In this document: piece after piece, positions 45,961 through 56,026 of the stretch | How positions within the stretch are numbered: position 1 is the stretch's first letter | Layout: each line of letters starts with the position of its first letter | Source of the DNA: Candidatus Nitrotoga sp. BS | GTDB lineage: Bacteria > Pseudomonadota > Gammaproteobacteria > Burkholderiales > Gallionellaceae | Reading direction: 5' to 3' | Length of the DNA: 64,000 bases | Assembly (NCBI RefSeq): GCF_927797785.1 | Contig: NZ_CAKMLL010000056.1 | Location: 22,722 to 86,721, forward strand | Notes under the pieces: model-generated | Database searches by the model: none | Seen by the model: the letters and a program-made list of their open reading frames with translations, nothing else | Told to the model about the DNA's origin: nothing | Position numbers and translations under genes: made by a program

Positions 45961-47382
45961 ATGTCGAAGTCGGTTGCTGATGTTCTTAAGTTACTTAAAG
46001 ACAACGAAGTTAAATTCGTTGATCTACGCTTTACTGATACCCGTGGCAAAGAACAGCACGTTTCGATTCCGGCACATGTGGTGTCAGATAGTGATGACTG
46101 GTTCGAGTCCGGCCACGCCTTTGACGGTTCATCTATCGCTGGCTGGAAAGGTATACAAGCTTCCGACATGCAGCTGATGGCCGATCCCGCATCCGCTTTC
46201 CTCGATCCTTTTATGGACGAAACTACATTGGTGATGACTTGCGACGTAGTGGAGCCGTCAGATGGCAAAGGTTATGATCGTGACCCACGCTCTATCGCCA
46301 AGCGTGCTGAAGCTTATTTGAAATCCACCGGAATAGGCGATACATGCTACTTTGGCCCTGAACCGGAGTTTTTCATTTTTGATTCAGTAAACTGGCAAGT
46401 GGATATGTCTGGTTGCTTCTGCAAAATTAATTCTGAAGAAGCAGCCTGGTCTTCAGCAGAAAAATTTGATAGTGGCAACACTGGCCATCGGCCAACGGTT
46501 AAGGGTGGTTACTTCCCCGTGCCCCCTGTCGATTCTTTACAAGACATGCGTTCTGCAATGTGCTTAATACTGGAAGAAATCGGCGTTCCTGTCGAAGTTC
46601 ATCACCACGAAGTGGCGACCGCAGGCCAATGCGAAATTGGCACCCGTTTTGACAGTTTGGTAAATCGTGCCGATCAAACCCAGAAGCTTAAATATGTGGT
46701 GCACAACGTCGCACATCAATATGGCAAGACAGCGACCTTCATGCCCAAGCCGATTGTCGGTGATAACGGCTCAGGTATGCATGTCCATCAATCAATCTGG
46801 AAAGACGGCAAAAATCTGTTTGCAGGCAATGGATATGCAGGACTGTCTGAATTTGCCCTGTATTATATTGGCGGTATTATTAAGCATGCCCGCGCGCTTA
46901 ACGCAATCACCAACCCCGGCACTAACTCCTACAAGCGTTTGGTTCCCGGCTTCGAAGCCCCAGTAAAACTGGCTTACTCAGCTCGAAACCGCTCTGCCTC
47001 GATTCGCATCCCTTTCGTGCAGAGTGATAAGGCGCGCCGTATTGAAGTGCGCTTCCCGGATCCAACTGCCAATTCTTATCTGGCTTTTACCGCCATGATG
47101 ATGGCTGGTTTGGATGGTATACAAAATAAAATTCACCCAGGCGATCCTGCGGACAAAAATCTGTATGACTTGCCTCCAGAAGAGGATGCAAAAATCCCCA
47201 CTGTCTGTTCCAGCCTTGAACAAGCTCTGGAAGCGCTGAATAATGATCGCGAGTTCCTGACCCGCGGTGGTGTGTTCTCCAATGACTTCATTGATGCTTA
47301 CATTGATTTAAAAATGGAAGAGGTAACCCGTTATCGCATGACAACGCATCCAGTTGAATTTGACATGTACTACAGTCTGTAA
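45961..47382 (+). CDS. glnA: Glutamine synthetase type I
   Basis: GlnA makes glutamine from glutamate, ammonia and ATP as a dodecamer. The 473-residue product has [17 protein letters not shown] and [19 protein letters not shown] near the N-terminus, the glutamate-binding [10 protein letters not shown], the central [20 protein letters not shown] and the adenylylation loop [10 protein letters not shown] with the Tyr target of GlnE. This marks the GSI-beta type regulated by adenylylation. I chose ATG 45961 ([14 protein letters not shown]); the frame is open to 45913 upstream. An NtrC-like palindrome upstream fits nitrogen control. A terminator follows. Confidence 0.96.
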   Translation: MSKSVADVLKLLKDNEVKFVDLRFTDTRGKEQHVSIPAHVVSDSDDWFESGHAFDGSSIAGWKGIQASDMQLMADPASAFLDPFMDETTLVMTCDVVEPSDGKGYDRDPRSIAKRAEAYLKSTGIGDTCYFGPEPEFFIFDSVNWQVDMSGCFCKINSEEAAWSSAEKFDSGNTGHRPTVKGGYFPVPPVDSLQDMRSAMCLILEEIGVPVEVHHHEVATAGQCEIGTRFDSLVNRADQTQKLKYVVHNVAHQYGKTATFMPKPIVGDNGSGMHVHQSIWKDGKNLFAGNGYAGLSEFALYYIGGIIKHARALNAITNPGTNSYKRLVPGFEAPVKLAYSARNRSASIRIPFVQSDKARRIEVRFPDPTANSYLAFTAMMMAGLDGIQNKIHPGDPADKNLYDLPPEEDAKIPTVCSSLEQALEALNNDREFLTRGGVFSNDFIDAYIDLKMEEVTRYRMTTHPVEFDMYYSL

Positions 47383-47395
47383 CGTTAATATTTGC

Positions 47396-47430
47396 AACGG
47401 GCTTCTCGAAAAAGCCCGTTCGCTTTGTTT
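47396..47430 (+). terminator. glnA terminator
   Basis: AACGGGCTT (47396-47404), 7-base loop, AAGCCCGTT (47412-47420), then CGCTTTGTTTG. A 9-bp perfect stem with a T-rich tail. Confidence 0.85.
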
Positions 47431-47487
47431 GCTACAGAATAGGGCGTGAATATTGCGTAAGCAAACAAAAGTCGTTATATTCCAACT

Positions 47488-47568
47488 ATGCATTTTTCTC
47501 GCCACATCTCGCAATTGCATTCTACATCCAGCCTTCTGGCTGCGCTGCTGCTGCGCGTCGCGCGCTAA
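47488..47568 (+). CDS. Leu-rich leader peptide before leuA (candidate)
   Basis: A 26-codon frame with ATG start encodes MHFSRHISQLHSTSS followed by LLAALLLRVAR and stop. Five of seven residues in LLAALLL are leucine, as expected of a leucine attenuator. A stem (47604-47615 with 47619-47630, one G-U pair and one mismatch) lies between it and leuA. There is no strong Shine-Dalgarno, and I see no T-rich terminator before leuA, so a classic attenuator is not fully met. Confidence 0.5.
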   Translation: MHFSRHISQLHSTSSLLAALLLRVAR

Positions 47569-47663
47569 ATATACTACCTCCCCATAGTTTTGAAGCAGGC
47601 GGCATCCGGTCGAATTCTATTCGTCTGGATCGCGCGAATTAAATAATTGCAATGGAGTTCAGC

Positions 47664-49199
47664 ATGAAAGAAAAATTAATAATATTTGATACTACCTTGC
47701 GCGATGGCGAACAAAGCCCTGGCGCGTCTATGACCAAGGAAGAAAAGATCCGCATCGCACGGCAATTGGAAAGGCTGGGCGTTGATGTGATCGAGGCAGG
47801 ATTTGCTGCAGCCAGTCCGGGTGACGCAAACGCCATTCGCAGTGTTGCACAGCTGATTGAAAAATCTACGATATGCTCGTTGGCGCGCGCCACTGAAAGT
47901 GATGTTCGCGCTGCCGGTGAAGCGATCAAGCCAGCCAAGTCTGGTCGGATTCATATCTTTATCGCTACTTCACCTATACACATGAAAATGAAGTTGCGTA
48001 TGCAAGCCGACCAAGTGGTGGAAGCGGCCGTGAAAGCGGTGAAGCTCGCACTGGAATATACCGACGACATCGAATTTTCTGCTGAGGATGCGGTGCGCTC
48101 GGAAATGGATTTTCTCGTCCGTATTTTTGATGCAGTTATTCAAGCGGGGGCGAAGACGCTGAACGTGCCGGATACGGTCGGTTACAGCATTCCGGCTTTG
48201 TGGGGCGAGCGCATCAAACAGTTGATTGAGCATGTGCCGAATTCCGGGAAAGTAGTGTGGTCCACCCATTGCCACAATGATCTCGGTATGGCGGTAGCCA
48301 ATTCACTTGCTGCCGTAATGAACGGTGCGCGTCAGGTGGAATGCACCATCAACGGCTTGGGTGAGCGTGCAGGGAACGCCAGTCTGGAAGAAATCGTAAT
48401 GGCGGTTAAGACGCGACGCGATGTGTTCAGTTGCGATTCGCGTATAGATACCACGCAAATTGTGCCGGCTTCCAAGCTTGTGTCCAGCATCACCGGTTAT
48501 CCGGTGCAGCCTAACAAGGCGATTGTCGGCGCAAATGCTTTTGCGCATGAATCCGGTATTCATCAGGATGGTGTGCTAAAACACCGCGAGACTTACGAAA
48601 TTATGCGTGCCGAAGATGTTGGCTGGAGCACGAACAAATTAACACTGGGCAAGCTTTCCGGTCGCAATGCGTTCCGTACACGATTGCAGGAACTTGACAT
48701 CGTGCTGGAAAACGAGGAAGTGGTGAACAATGCCTTTGCGCGTTTCAAAGAATTGGCTGACCGTAAGCGTGAAATTTTTGATGAAGACTTGCAAGCCTTG
48801 GTCAGTGAAAGCGTGGTGGCGCAAGTTAGCGAGCATTATCGCTTGGTATCATTGCGCGCGCATTCTGAAACTGGACTTCTGCCAGTGGCGCAGGTGCGAT
48901 TGAATGTGGGCGGAAAGGAGTTTGTTGCCGATGCTCAGGGGGGTGGGCCGGTAGATGCGGCGTTCAAGGCCATCGAGCAGATCGTGCAAAGTGGCATTGA
49001 ACTGCAACTTTATTCGGTAAACAATATTACCAGTGGTACAGATGCGCAGGGTGAAGTGACCGTGCGGCTATCCAAGGGTGGTCGCATAGTCAATGGCCAA
49101 GGTGCAGACACTGATATCGTGGTGGCTTCCGCCAAGGCCTATCTTAATGCGCTGAATAAATTGGATAGTAAAGCGGAGCGCACGCATCCGCAGGTGTGA
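47664..49199 (+). CDS. leuA: 2-isopropylmalate synthase
   Basis: LeuA condenses 2-oxoisovalerate with acetyl-CoA in the first committed step of leucine synthesis. The 511-residue product has the N-terminal catalytic barrel with [40 protein letters not shown] and [19 protein letters not shown], and a C-terminal regulatory LeuA-dimer domain (about 390-500), where leucine binds for feedback inhibition. ATG 47664 is chosen, since GGAG sits 7 bases before it, although the frame includes an ATG at 47652. A short Leu-rich leader ORF is upstream, and a terminator follows. No leuB/C/D is in the window. Confidence 0.95.
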   Translation: MKEKLIIFDTTLRDGEQSPGASMTKEEKIRIARQLERLGVDVIEAGFAAASPGDANAIRSVAQLIEKSTICSLARATESDVRAAGEAIKPAKSGRIHIFIATSPIHMKMKLRMQADQVVEAAVKAVKLALEYTDDIEFSAEDAVRSEMDFLVRIFDAVIQAGAKTLNVPDTVGYSIPALWGERIKQLIEHVPNSGKVVWSTHCHNDLGMAVANSLAAVMNGARQVECTINGLGERAGNASLEEIVMAVKTRRDVFSCDSRIDTTQIVPASKLVSSITGYPVQPNKAIVGANAFAHESGIHQDGVLKHRETYEIMRAEDVGWSTNKLTLGKLSGRNAFRTRLQELDIVLENEEVVNNAFARFKELADRKREIFDEDLQALVSESVVAQVSEHYRLVSLRAHSETGLLPVAQVRLNVGGKEFVADAQGGGPVDAAFKAIEQIVQSGIELQLYSVNNITSGTDAQGEVTVRLSKGGRIVNGQGADTDIVVASAKAYLNALNKLDSKAERTHPQV

Positions 49200-49224
49200 T
49201 TGCTGACTGGATTGATGCACGAGA

Positions 49225-49254
49225 GGCACGTCACTAGACGTGCCGTTTTCTTTC
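49225..49254 (+). terminator. leuA terminator
   Basis: GGCACGTC (49225-49232), ACTA loop, GACGTGCC (49237-49244), then GTTTTCTTTCC. Confidence 0.88.
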
Positions 49255-49424
49255 CTGCCCCCTGCATTCGCAACGGCTCAAAGTAATTTCAATAGTCACT
49301 CCCCCTTAAAAATATAGGCTCTATCGTAGTTATCAGTTGGTTCTGGGCACGCATTTAAATATGAAAATTTTTTAGTCGATCATAAAAACGAGTAGCCGGA
49401 TAATTCACTAAATTGGGGGTGATC

Positions 49425-49616
49425 ATGTTGAATCAGATCATGCGCCCCTTGAAAGCACGTTGGCACAAGCTTGCGTTGGAAGACGGATTGCAGGATGTGC
49501 AACAGTGTCAGCAATTCCGCAATGATTTATCAGCGCTGCAAACGCAATTAAAGAAATATACCGGCATGCTGGCAGACATGGCTGGTGTTGAGGATTTAAG
49601 CGAACTGGAAAGTTAG
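49425..49616 (+). CDS. Small coiled-coil hypothetical protein
   Basis: A 63-residue product starting MLNQIMRPLKARWHKLALED; heptad-like QQFRNDLSALQTQLKKY suggests a short coiled coil, followed by an acidic end. GGGGGTGATC precedes the ATG at 49425 as a ribosome site. I do not recognise the family. A slightly longer frame (TTG at 49413) is less likely. It stands 246 bp upstream of glgA; a link with glycogen is unsupported. Confidence 0.5.
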   Translation: MLNQIMRPLKARWHKLALEDGLQDVQQCQQFRNDLSALQTQLKKYTGMLADMAGVEDLSELES

Positions 49617-49862
49617 AGAATTATCCAGGCGCAGCAGCTACATCTGCGTATGCATCATCATGACCAGGTGCTGGCAGTAATTCCAAGTATAATTCAGGGG
49701 TGACACTGTTTTGGTCTTGGTTTTAATTTAAGAAATATTGCTTTCGCCACCCTGAGTGGCTAATCTTCATTACCAATGTTAGGCCTTCACTGAAGCTGAA
49801 GCTTTCAACCTCACTCCCTCGTCACAGACTTAATTTACCCTCGAATTGAAATTGGAATAACG

Positions 49863-51308
49863 ATGCACGTATTGTTTGCTACTTCTGAAGTCGCACCACT
49901 CATCAAAACTGGCGGCCTGGCCGATGTCAGTGCTGCGCTGCCGACGGCGCTGCATGAAATGGGCGTGGACATACGCATATTGTTGCCGGGTTATCCGCAA
50001 GTTTTAAAAGCGTTACCGCATCTTCATGTCGCTGCCAGAATTGCTATCCAGCCCGGCTTCCCGGCAGCGCGACTGCTGACGGGTTCGTTGCCTAATGGTG
50101 TTCCTCTATTAGTGATTGAATGTGCCGAGCTGTATGAACGTGGTGGAGGGGCTTATCTGGATGAACATGGTCTCGACTGGCCTGATAACGCCCTCCGATT
50201 CGGGTTGCTGTCAAAAATTGCTGCATTGCTGAGCTGTGCGGATACGCCACTTAAATGGAAGCCTGATATCGTTCATTGCAATGACTGGCAAACCGGACTT
50301 ACCCCGGCCTATCTGCATTTTGCTGAGGGTGCTGCTCCTAGTGTAATGACTGTGCATAACCTTGCGTTTCAAGGCGTATTTCCGTCGCAGATGGTCACGG
50401 AATTGGGGTTGCCCGCTGAGTGTTATCAGCTTAACGGTGTGGAGTATTACGACAACCTGTCCTTTATGAAGGCAGGTTTGTATTATGCCGATCACATCAC
50501 GACCGTGAGTCCGTCTTATGCCAAAGAAATTCAAACCGATGCACTGGGCTTCGGTCTGCAGGGCCTGCTCGCCAGCCGTCGAAAAGTTTTGACAGGCATC
50601 CTGAACGGTATTGATACCTCAGAGTGGAATCCCGCCACCGACCCTAACCTTGTCGATTCGTATGATGTCACTGATATCAGTGGAAAGTCCGCCAATAAAC
50701 GCGAGTTACAAAAACGCATGGGATTGCACATTGATCCCGACCTGCCGTTGTTCGGATTAGTGGGCCGATTTACCCATCAGAAGGGCGTGGACTTGGTGCT
50801 GAAAATAGCGCCAGAATTGATTGCCTTGCCGGCGCAACTGGTATTGTTGGGTAATGGTGATGCGGAAATGCAGCGGACTGCACTGGGGCTCTCGCATCGA
50901 TATTCCGGCCAGATCAGTGCTTACGTTGGCTTTGATGAGCCCTTGTCACACCTGATTGAAGCAGGGATAGACATTTTTTTAATGCCGTCGCGTTTCGAGC
51001 CATGTGGACTCAATCAGATGTATAGCCAACGCTATGGCACACCGCCACTGGTACATGCAACTGGCGGTCTGATAGACACAGTATTGGATTGCAACGCAGC
51101 TTCACTAAAACAGGGTCTTGCTAGCGGGTTCGTATTCCACAGCATGGATACGTCTAGCTTGTTGGCAACGGCACGACGTGCCGCGAAAGCCTATCATGAC
51201 AAAAAAATCTGGCGGGCATTGCAGCATAATTGCATGCTTAAGGATTTTGGCTGGAATCAGAGTGCCTCAGCCTACCATGACATCTATACGAATTTGATGC
51301 GGCGATAA
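49863..51308 (+). CDS. glgA: Glycogen synthase (ADP-glucose type)
   Basis: GlgA extends alpha-1,4-glucan with glucose from ADP-glucose. The 481-residue product has the ADP-glucose motif KTGGLADVSAALP near the N-terminus (GT5 family), the block VMTVHNLAFQGVFPSQMV, the C-terminal GRFTHQKGVDLVLKIAPE and the E-x7-E motif region SRFEPCGLNQMYSQRYGTPP. Length is typical. No other glg genes are near, so regulation and partners are elsewhere. The ribosome site before ATG is unclear. Confidence 0.94.
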   Translation: MHVLFATSEVAPLIKTGGLADVSAALPTALHEMGVDIRILLPGYPQVLKALPHLHVAARIAIQPGFPAARLLTGSLPNGVPLLVIECAELYERGGGAYLDEHGLDWPDNALRFGLLSKIAALLSCADTPLKWKPDIVHCNDWQTGLTPAYLHFAEGAAPSVMTVHNLAFQGVFPSQMVTELGLPAECYQLNGVEYYDNLSFMKAGLYYADHITTVSPSYAKEIQTDALGFGLQGLLASRRKVLTGILNGIDTSEWNPATDPNLVDSYDVTDISGKSANKRELQKRMGLHIDPDLPLFGLVGRFTHQKGVDLVLKIAPELIALPAQLVLLGNGDAEMQRTALGLSHRYSGQISAYVGFDEPLSHLIEAGIDIFLMPSRFEPCGLNQMYSQRYGTPPLVHATGGLIDTVLDCNAASLKQGLASGFVFHSMDTSSLLATARRAAKAYHDKKIWRALQHNCMLKDFGWNQSASAYHDIYTNLMRR

Positions 51309-51514
51309 CTGCACTTGCGTGAGCTTTATTTAGCATTTTGCTTCCGTCAGGTTTGTCCTTCAGCACTCAATGCGCGATGCCTGCTCACTCACCTAACTCG
51401 ATATATGCTATCAATGTTGCATGGTCGACTCTAAAGTTTGCGAATTCAAATGTGATAGAGACGGCTATACTAACGGTTCAATATTAACGATTCATTGTAT
51501 AAAAGTTTATAACT

Positions 51515-52027
51515 ATGATTGAAATAACGCTTGCCACGATTATCATCACGATTATCATCGTTCTCACGATCCGTAACACCAAACGCGCAGTGCTTGAAAA
51601 TCCGGTCATTCTCAACCGCACGGGGCAGTATCACGCAATATTGGCACCCAAGCTCAATATCGCACAAACATTTATTGAAGCCATCGCTAAGCAGATACCC
51701 GGTCCGCGTGATGAAAGCCAAAACAGCTCAACGCAATGCTTTGAGGTGCGCGACCCGGAAGCCGCTAAAATTAGCCACGACCTCTATCTGCTCGCTATCA
51801 CAATGCGTAACGGTATGCTGTATTTTCAGGCTATCATTCCTCGTCCATTGATTAATGATCAGGATAGCCATTTCAGCATGCTAATGGAATCAGCTGATGC
51901 TGCTCTTGCCCATAGCCCTGCTACGGGTGCGCATAACACAGAGACAGATGGATACATTATTGCGGCAGCGGGTACAGCGGCACGAAACTTGGGTATCGAC
52001 ATAAAACAGCAGGTGCTATCCAAATAG
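51515..52027 (+). CDS. Hypothetical protein with one N-terminal membrane helix
   Basis: A 170-residue protein with a hydrophobic start (IEITLATIIITIIIVLTI) as a signal anchor. The rest is soluble, with KISHDLYLLAITMRNGMLYF and an end TAARNLGIDIKQQVL. I do not recognise the family. The ATG has no clear Shine-Dalgarno (ATAACT precedes it). Neighbours do not help. Confidence 0.6.
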   Translation: MIEITLATIIITIIIVLTIRNTKRAVLENPVILNRTGQYHAILAPKLNIAQTFIEAIAKQIPGPRDESQNSSTQCFEVRDPEAAKISHDLYLLAITMRNGMLYFQAIIPRPLINDQDSHFSMLMESADAALAHSPATGAHNTETDGYIIAAAGTAARNLGIDIKQQVLSK

Positions 52028-52307
52028 GATGCATAATTACGTCCGACATCCAGCGATGATTTGTATGGATAGTTCGACAATTATTTCAGCTTTGCTTGTC
52101 GATTAATTTCGCTGTACTCGCAATTTTTTCAGAATAATTCAGAATTAAATTCCGAAAGTGCTGGGTTGGGTAGGTTGCTTTATCCTGGATTCTTCAATAA
52201 CTGCAGTTAAGATGAACTAACTGCATAACAAGTTACGCATTGTTGTAATCTTCAAGATTGCTCAAGTGCTGGACAGAGAGCAATTCAATTTTTAGCAAAT
52301 AGTCGCA

Positions 52308-52958
52308 TTAAAAAACGAAACGCTTCGGTTGTAGCGCGTTTTGCAGTGGTGCAATGCAGGTTTCAAACAGAGCGACTCTCTCAAATATTCCAGGTGCCGC
52401 ACAAGTAATCAAATTGGCATGCATAGCCGGAGAGTCACCAACGATAGCAAACAGACGGCCATTTGGTTTCAAGCTGTTCTGGAATGCTTCCGGTAAAATT
52501 GGTACTGAGCCAGTCAACACGATGGCATCGTAAGTACCCGGCCAGCCTTGCGCCGCATCGCCCAGTGCTAAAGTTACGTTATTGATAAGATGCGCCGCTA
52601 AATTTTTTTCCGCAAAGGCATGTAATTCCGGCACGATTTCAACACTGGTTACATGCATCGCGAGATGGGAGAGCAAGGCAGTCAAATAACCACTGCCGCT
52701 GCCGACTTCCAACACACGGTCGTTACCTCCAAGCTTCAAAGCCTGTAATGCGCGTGCTTCCATCTTGGGCTGCCACATTGAAACGCCATGCCCCAGTGGA
52801 ATTTCCATATCCATGAAAGCTAAATTTTTCCTTTCGGGCGGCACGAAACGTTCGCGTTTAACCTTGCTCAACAAATCCAGCACTCGCATATCCAGCACAT
52901 CCCAAGGCCGAATCTGTTGTTCCACCATATTAAAGCGCGCTTGTTCCACGTTACCCAT
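52308..52958 (-). CDS. pcm: Protein-L-isoaspartate O-methyltransferase family protein
   Basis: A 216-residue SAM-dependent methyltransferase of the PCMT family. It starts MGNVEQARFNMVEQQIRPWD, then VKRERFVPPERKNLAFMDME, and has SAM motif I VLEVGSGSGYLTALLSHLA and DAIVLTGSVP in place of the usual active-site acidic region; WQPKMEARALQALKL is the substrate part. This divergent clade often stands by tolC in betaproteobacteria; here that neighbour is absent. Whether it repairs isoaspartate is not proven. Confidence 0.88.
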   Translation of the reverse strand: MGNVEQARFNMVEQQIRPWDVLDMRVLDLLSKVKRERFVPPERKNLAFMDMEIPLGHGVSMWQPKMEARALQALKLGGNDRVLEVGSGSGYLTALLSHLAMHVTSVEIVPELHAFAEKNLAAHLINNVTLALGDAAQGWPGTYDAIVLTGSVPILPEAFQNSLKPNGRLFAIVGDSPAMHANLITCAAPGIFERVALFETCIAPLQNALQPKRFVF

Positions 52959-53194
52959 CTCCCTCTACTCCAAAATATGATCAATGTTTTATATTAACAG
53001 TTTACTAAGGTCACTGCTTGCGCTCAATAGACTGCCCAGAGAACCTAATCAGGCCATTTTGATGGCCATTATTTCTTTCATCGTGAATCTCTATCGCGTA
53101 GTCGAGATTGCAGATTCGCGCTCACCTAGGTATAGCTCCAACCTTTGTGAATCTCTCGTCAGAGCTGGAGTTTACCTCAATGAATCAATGAAGG

Positions 53195-53929
53195 TTATGG
53201 CTCCGTCTTGGTGCCAGTCATTTCAACCTCTACACGGCGATCAGGTTGCAGACACTCGATAACTTGAGGGGTCTTGTCGCCAGGGCATTGGTCTTGTTTC
53301 GTAATCGGCTGCGTACTACCCTTTCCTTCGGTATGCACTATATTGGGCGAGACACCTTTTCTAACAAGATACGCCCTCACTGTCGCTGCTCGTTGTTCTG
53401 AAAGAATTTGGTTGTACTGGGCACTACCAAGTCGATCGGTATGACCGGTTACCGTGATTGTTTGAGGGTTGGTATCGTTAATATCTTCGACAAAAGCATC
53501 CAGCTTGGACCGAGCTGACGGCCGCAATATCGGTTCACCAAAATCAAAAAATCCGCTTGAATCCAGTACTATTTTTTTAGTTGTTACAACTGGCAATGCG
53601 GCTACAACAGGCGGTTCCTCGATTTTAATTGGTGGAGAAATTGGAGTATGTGGGATGGTTGGAGCGGGTGCGACGATTGGAGCAGGTGCGACGGTCTTCG
53701 CTAACGGCATTGCATTACATTCGTCCAGTCCTGCTTGACCGGAATGAGCGTACCAACACAGCCCAGTCCCGCTACGCACTACCTGGCCTCTCGAGTCATG
53801 AACATTTACGTCTATTTGCTCCTTTTGATTGCGAGTTGTTTGTGCATCAACTGATGCGGTAATAATTCCCAATATCAAAGCAATTGACACAGATAATCTA
53901 TTTTTTTTATCTGCAAATAATTTTTTCAT
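53195..53929 (-). CDS. OmpA-family peptidoglycan-binding protein
   Basis: A 244-residue exported protein. The signal peptide (LSVSIALILGIITASVDA) is followed by a short N-terminal domain (SGTGLCWYAHSGQ...LDECNAMPL), a Pro/Ala-rich linker, and a C-terminal OmpA-like domain. The latter has DFGEPILRPSARSKLDAFVE, the peptidoglycan signature TVTGHTDRLGSAQYNQILSE and QRAATVRAYLVRKGV. It lacks an N-terminal beta-barrel, so it is probably a periplasmic or outer-membrane-attached protein that binds peptidoglycan. Confidence 0.88.
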   Translation of the reverse strand: MKKLFADKKNRLSVSIALILGIITASVDAQTTRNQKEQIDVNVHDSRGQVVRSGTGLCWYAHSGQAGLDECNAMPLAKTVAPAPIVAPAPTIPHTPISPPIKIEEPPVVAALPVVTTKKIVLDSSGFFDFGEPILRPSARSKLDAFVEDINDTNPQTITVTGHTDRLGSAQYNQILSEQRAATVRAYLVRKGVSPNIVHTEGKGSTQPITKQDQCPGDKTPQVIECLQPDRRVEVEMTGTKTEP

Positions 53930-54293
53930 GAGGCTCCCTCTTTAATTAAGTTAGGACTATTTTTCTGCGTTAAAACTTTCATTGTCCAATTCTAAATTTA
54001 TAATATATTTTGTTTATTCTGAAACATATTTCAGCATAAACAAGCGTGCTATTTAAAATTTTGAGCGCGACATATCTGTTTGATATGTAAGTGATAGTTT
54101 TTTTCGAGCAACGCCGTATTGTGACGCAACTGGTTAAGCAGGCAAGCGGCCACTCGCAAAATTGGATTTTTAGAAATGCCCTCAAAGATATGACACCTTC
54201 TCCTTTTGTTAGCATATAACTAGTTACGCTGACTGTCCGTAGCCAAGCAATTAAACTCATCAGTTATTTATGAAAATTATGCAAACGGCATCA
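53930..54293. other. Gap holding a repeat copy
   Basis: Filled largely by the repeat at 54052-54182. No gene is supported. Confidence 0.5.
54052..54182. repeat. Repeat of the AGGGC(A/G)CCTCTA family, left end lost (copy 2)
   Basis: The interior (GAGCGCGACATATCTGTTTG..., then GATAGTTTTTTTCGAGCAAC, then CGTATTGTGACG) matches that of the element at 54552. The right end reads AAAATTGGATTTTTAGAAAT followed by GCCCT. The left inverted end is absent or decayed. Confidence 0.7.
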
Positions 54294-54527
54294 CTAGTTA
54301 GTGTGTGACACGCGATCATAGTTCACACGCACGCGATCTCCAATGTTTAGATCACTAGCATTGCTTTGAGTGACTTTGTGAATTGTACCGTTATCAAACG
54401 AACACAGATATGATATTCCTCGCGACTTGTGGGGTTGGGAACGCTTTTCAATTTCATGATCGGCAATAGCACCGTCGACCGCACTAGCCATTCTGTGAAT
54501 CACTGAAACTTTATGTATCGTTTTCAT
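54294..54527 (-). pseudogene. Truncated SlyB/glycine-zipper-like lipoprotein remnant
   Basis: A 77-residue frame matches only the C-terminal part of SlyB-like glycine-zipper surface antigens: ADHEIEKRSQPHKSRGISYL, then DNGTIHKVTQSNASDLNIGD and RVRVNYDRV. The lipobox and most of the glycine-zipper helix (normally about 90 residues) are missing; the remnant starts MKTIHKVSVIHRMAS instead. It may be expressed as a short cytoplasmic protein, but it more likely is a decayed gene. It is flanked by repeats on both sides, which may explain the loss. Confidence 0.6.
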
Positions 54528-55160
54528 GTTAATTCCATTTGAGTTTTATCTAGGGCGCCTCTATAAATTCAATTTTCTAGACAAGACAAGGCGCGAGCAA
54601 AAAATTTGAGCGCGGCATATAGTTGATATGTAAGCGATAATTTTTTTCGAGTAACGCAGTATTGTGACGAAAATTGGATCTTTAGAGGTGCCCTCTAATC
54701 ATTTTTGGCTGTGGGGCATTGAGATTGAGGCAATGCAGATGCGGCCGTCAATGTCACTCGAAATATTTTGATAAATGTGCTTTCATTAAGGAACAACTTC
54801 GTGATATCCAAGATCATAGATGATGAGTGTTTTAATTCTGAGAAAATTTCGCCCTTGTGTGGGTGGCTGATACGGAATTCAGGTTTTCTGTTGGAGTTAA
54901 ACAAAAAAATATTGGTGTTGACCAGAGTGCGGTGGTCATGGATACTTCGATTCATACGGTTGAAATTCCTATTCTTTATCTTCCCCAGCACGCCCATTGG
55001 CTAACGAAAGTTTGATCATGAACAACGTTATTGTTGAAGTTTTAGCTAAAGACCTGAACGCCCAGGGTGGCGTGTTCTGACCGAGTTCCAAGGTCGACAT
55101 GAATATCTGGAGCTTTCGTCGTCCCAAGGTCTCTCTGGATATGGCCCGTACGGGTCATTA
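54528..55160. other. 633-bp gap with repeat and short open frames
   Basis: Contains the repeat at 54552-54694. On the plus strand, short frames at 55018-55080 (MNNVIVEVLAKDLNAQGGVF then stop) and 55099-55161 (MNIWSFRRPKVSLDMARTGH then stop) lie in the same frame, interrupted by one stop. The second ends TAATG, overlapping the start of the glycosyltransferase at 55161. I do not recognise either. Other frames are not supported. Confidence 0.35.
54552..54694. repeat. 143-bp inverted-repeat element, AGGGC(A/G)CCTCTA family (copy 1)
   Basis: The left end (54552-54577, starting AGGGCGCCTCTATAAATTC) and the reverse complement of the right end (54669-54694) agree at 22 of 26 positions. The interior matches the copy at 54052. 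Confidence 0.8.
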
Positions 55161-55985
55161 ATGGCGGTGCAGCCATTGCCTGTCCGCTTAGCTACGCCGC
55201 CACCGACGGTGACCGTGGCCGTGCTCACTAAAAATAATGCCTCTCGCATCGAGAATTGCCTGCGCAGCGCGGCCTTCGCCGACCAGATCGTGGTGGTGGA
55301 CAGCGGCAGCACCGACAGCACCGTGGAGCGCGCCCGGACTCTGGGTGCCGAGGTTTGGGTGCATGATGACTGGCAGGGTTTCGCCGTTCAGCGTAACCGC
55401 CTGTTGGCGCACGCCAATGGCGATTACGTGTTTTTTCTTGATGCTGACGAAGTCATCACGCCAGCGTTGCAGGAAGAAATTCGTGTCAATGTCCGCTCCG
55501 GTAGCCGCGCAGTCTGGTGGATTCAGTGGCGCATGGTGGTGTTTGGCCATGAGTTAAAGTTTTTTCGTTCCCAATCGAAGGTAGAACGGTTGTTCCGTCG
55601 TGACATGCTGCGCGAATACGTGGGAGCCGTCCACGAACGAGCCGTGCTGCACCCCGCTCCTGGCGACGGCCATGTGCCACGGCATTTGATGCGGGCCAAG
55701 CTGCTGCATTACTCGCGCGATACCGTGCGTGGAAGCATGGAAAAAATGACGCAGTACGCCATGCTGGGGGCGGCCAAGCGCGCCGCGCAGGGCCAGCACG
55801 GGGGCGTGCTGCGCGGGTTGGTGTCGGCCGCGTCGATGTTCATCCGCCTGTACGTGTTCCACTTGGGCTTTCTGTGCGGCGGACCCGGTTTTGTTCATTG
55901 CCTGTTCGTGTCGGCAGAAGGATTTTTTCGCTATGTGGCGCTGGACTATGACCGGGAAAGCCTGACTTCGGATATCCCGCGTTGA
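55161..55985 (+). CDS. Glycosyltransferase family 2 (LPS core type)
   Basis: A 274-residue GT-A enzyme of the WaaE/KdtX-like group that adds glucose or another sugar to the LPS core. Blocks are VTVAVLTKNNASRIENCLRS, VVVDSGSTDSTVERARTLGA, the DxD-like YVFFLDADEVITPAL and the acceptor part REYVGAVHERAVLHPA. A short hydrophobic C-terminal part suggests membrane contact. It starts within the stop of a short upstream frame (TAATG) and is followed after 41 bases by an O-antigen ligase, forming an LPS assembly pair. Confidence 0.88.
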   Translation: MAVQPLPVRLATPPPTVTVAVLTKNNASRIENCLRSAAFADQIVVVDSGSTDSTVERARTLGAEVWVHDDWQGFAVQRNRLLAHANGDYVFFLDADEVITPALQEEIRVNVRSGSRAVWWIQWRMVVFGHELKFFRSQSKVERLFRRDMLREYVGAVHERAVLHPAPGDGHVPRHLMRAKLLHYSRDTVRGSMEKMTQYAMLGAAKRAAQGQHGGVLRGLVSAASMFIRLYVFHLGFLCGGPGFVHCLFVSAEGFFRYVALDYDRESLTSDIPR

Positions 55986-56026
55986 GGCGGTGCCCGCAAG
56001 AAGCAACTGATGCCTGAACCATTCTG

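Noticed and set aside
52984..53262. 92-codon frame upstream of the pcm-like gene
   Set aside because: Overlaps the OmpA-like gene end and has no recognisable features or ribosome site.
54695..55004. Open frames on both strands after the 54552 repeat
   Set aside because: Neither strand has a clear start site or family match; the AT-rich sequence gives long frames by chance.
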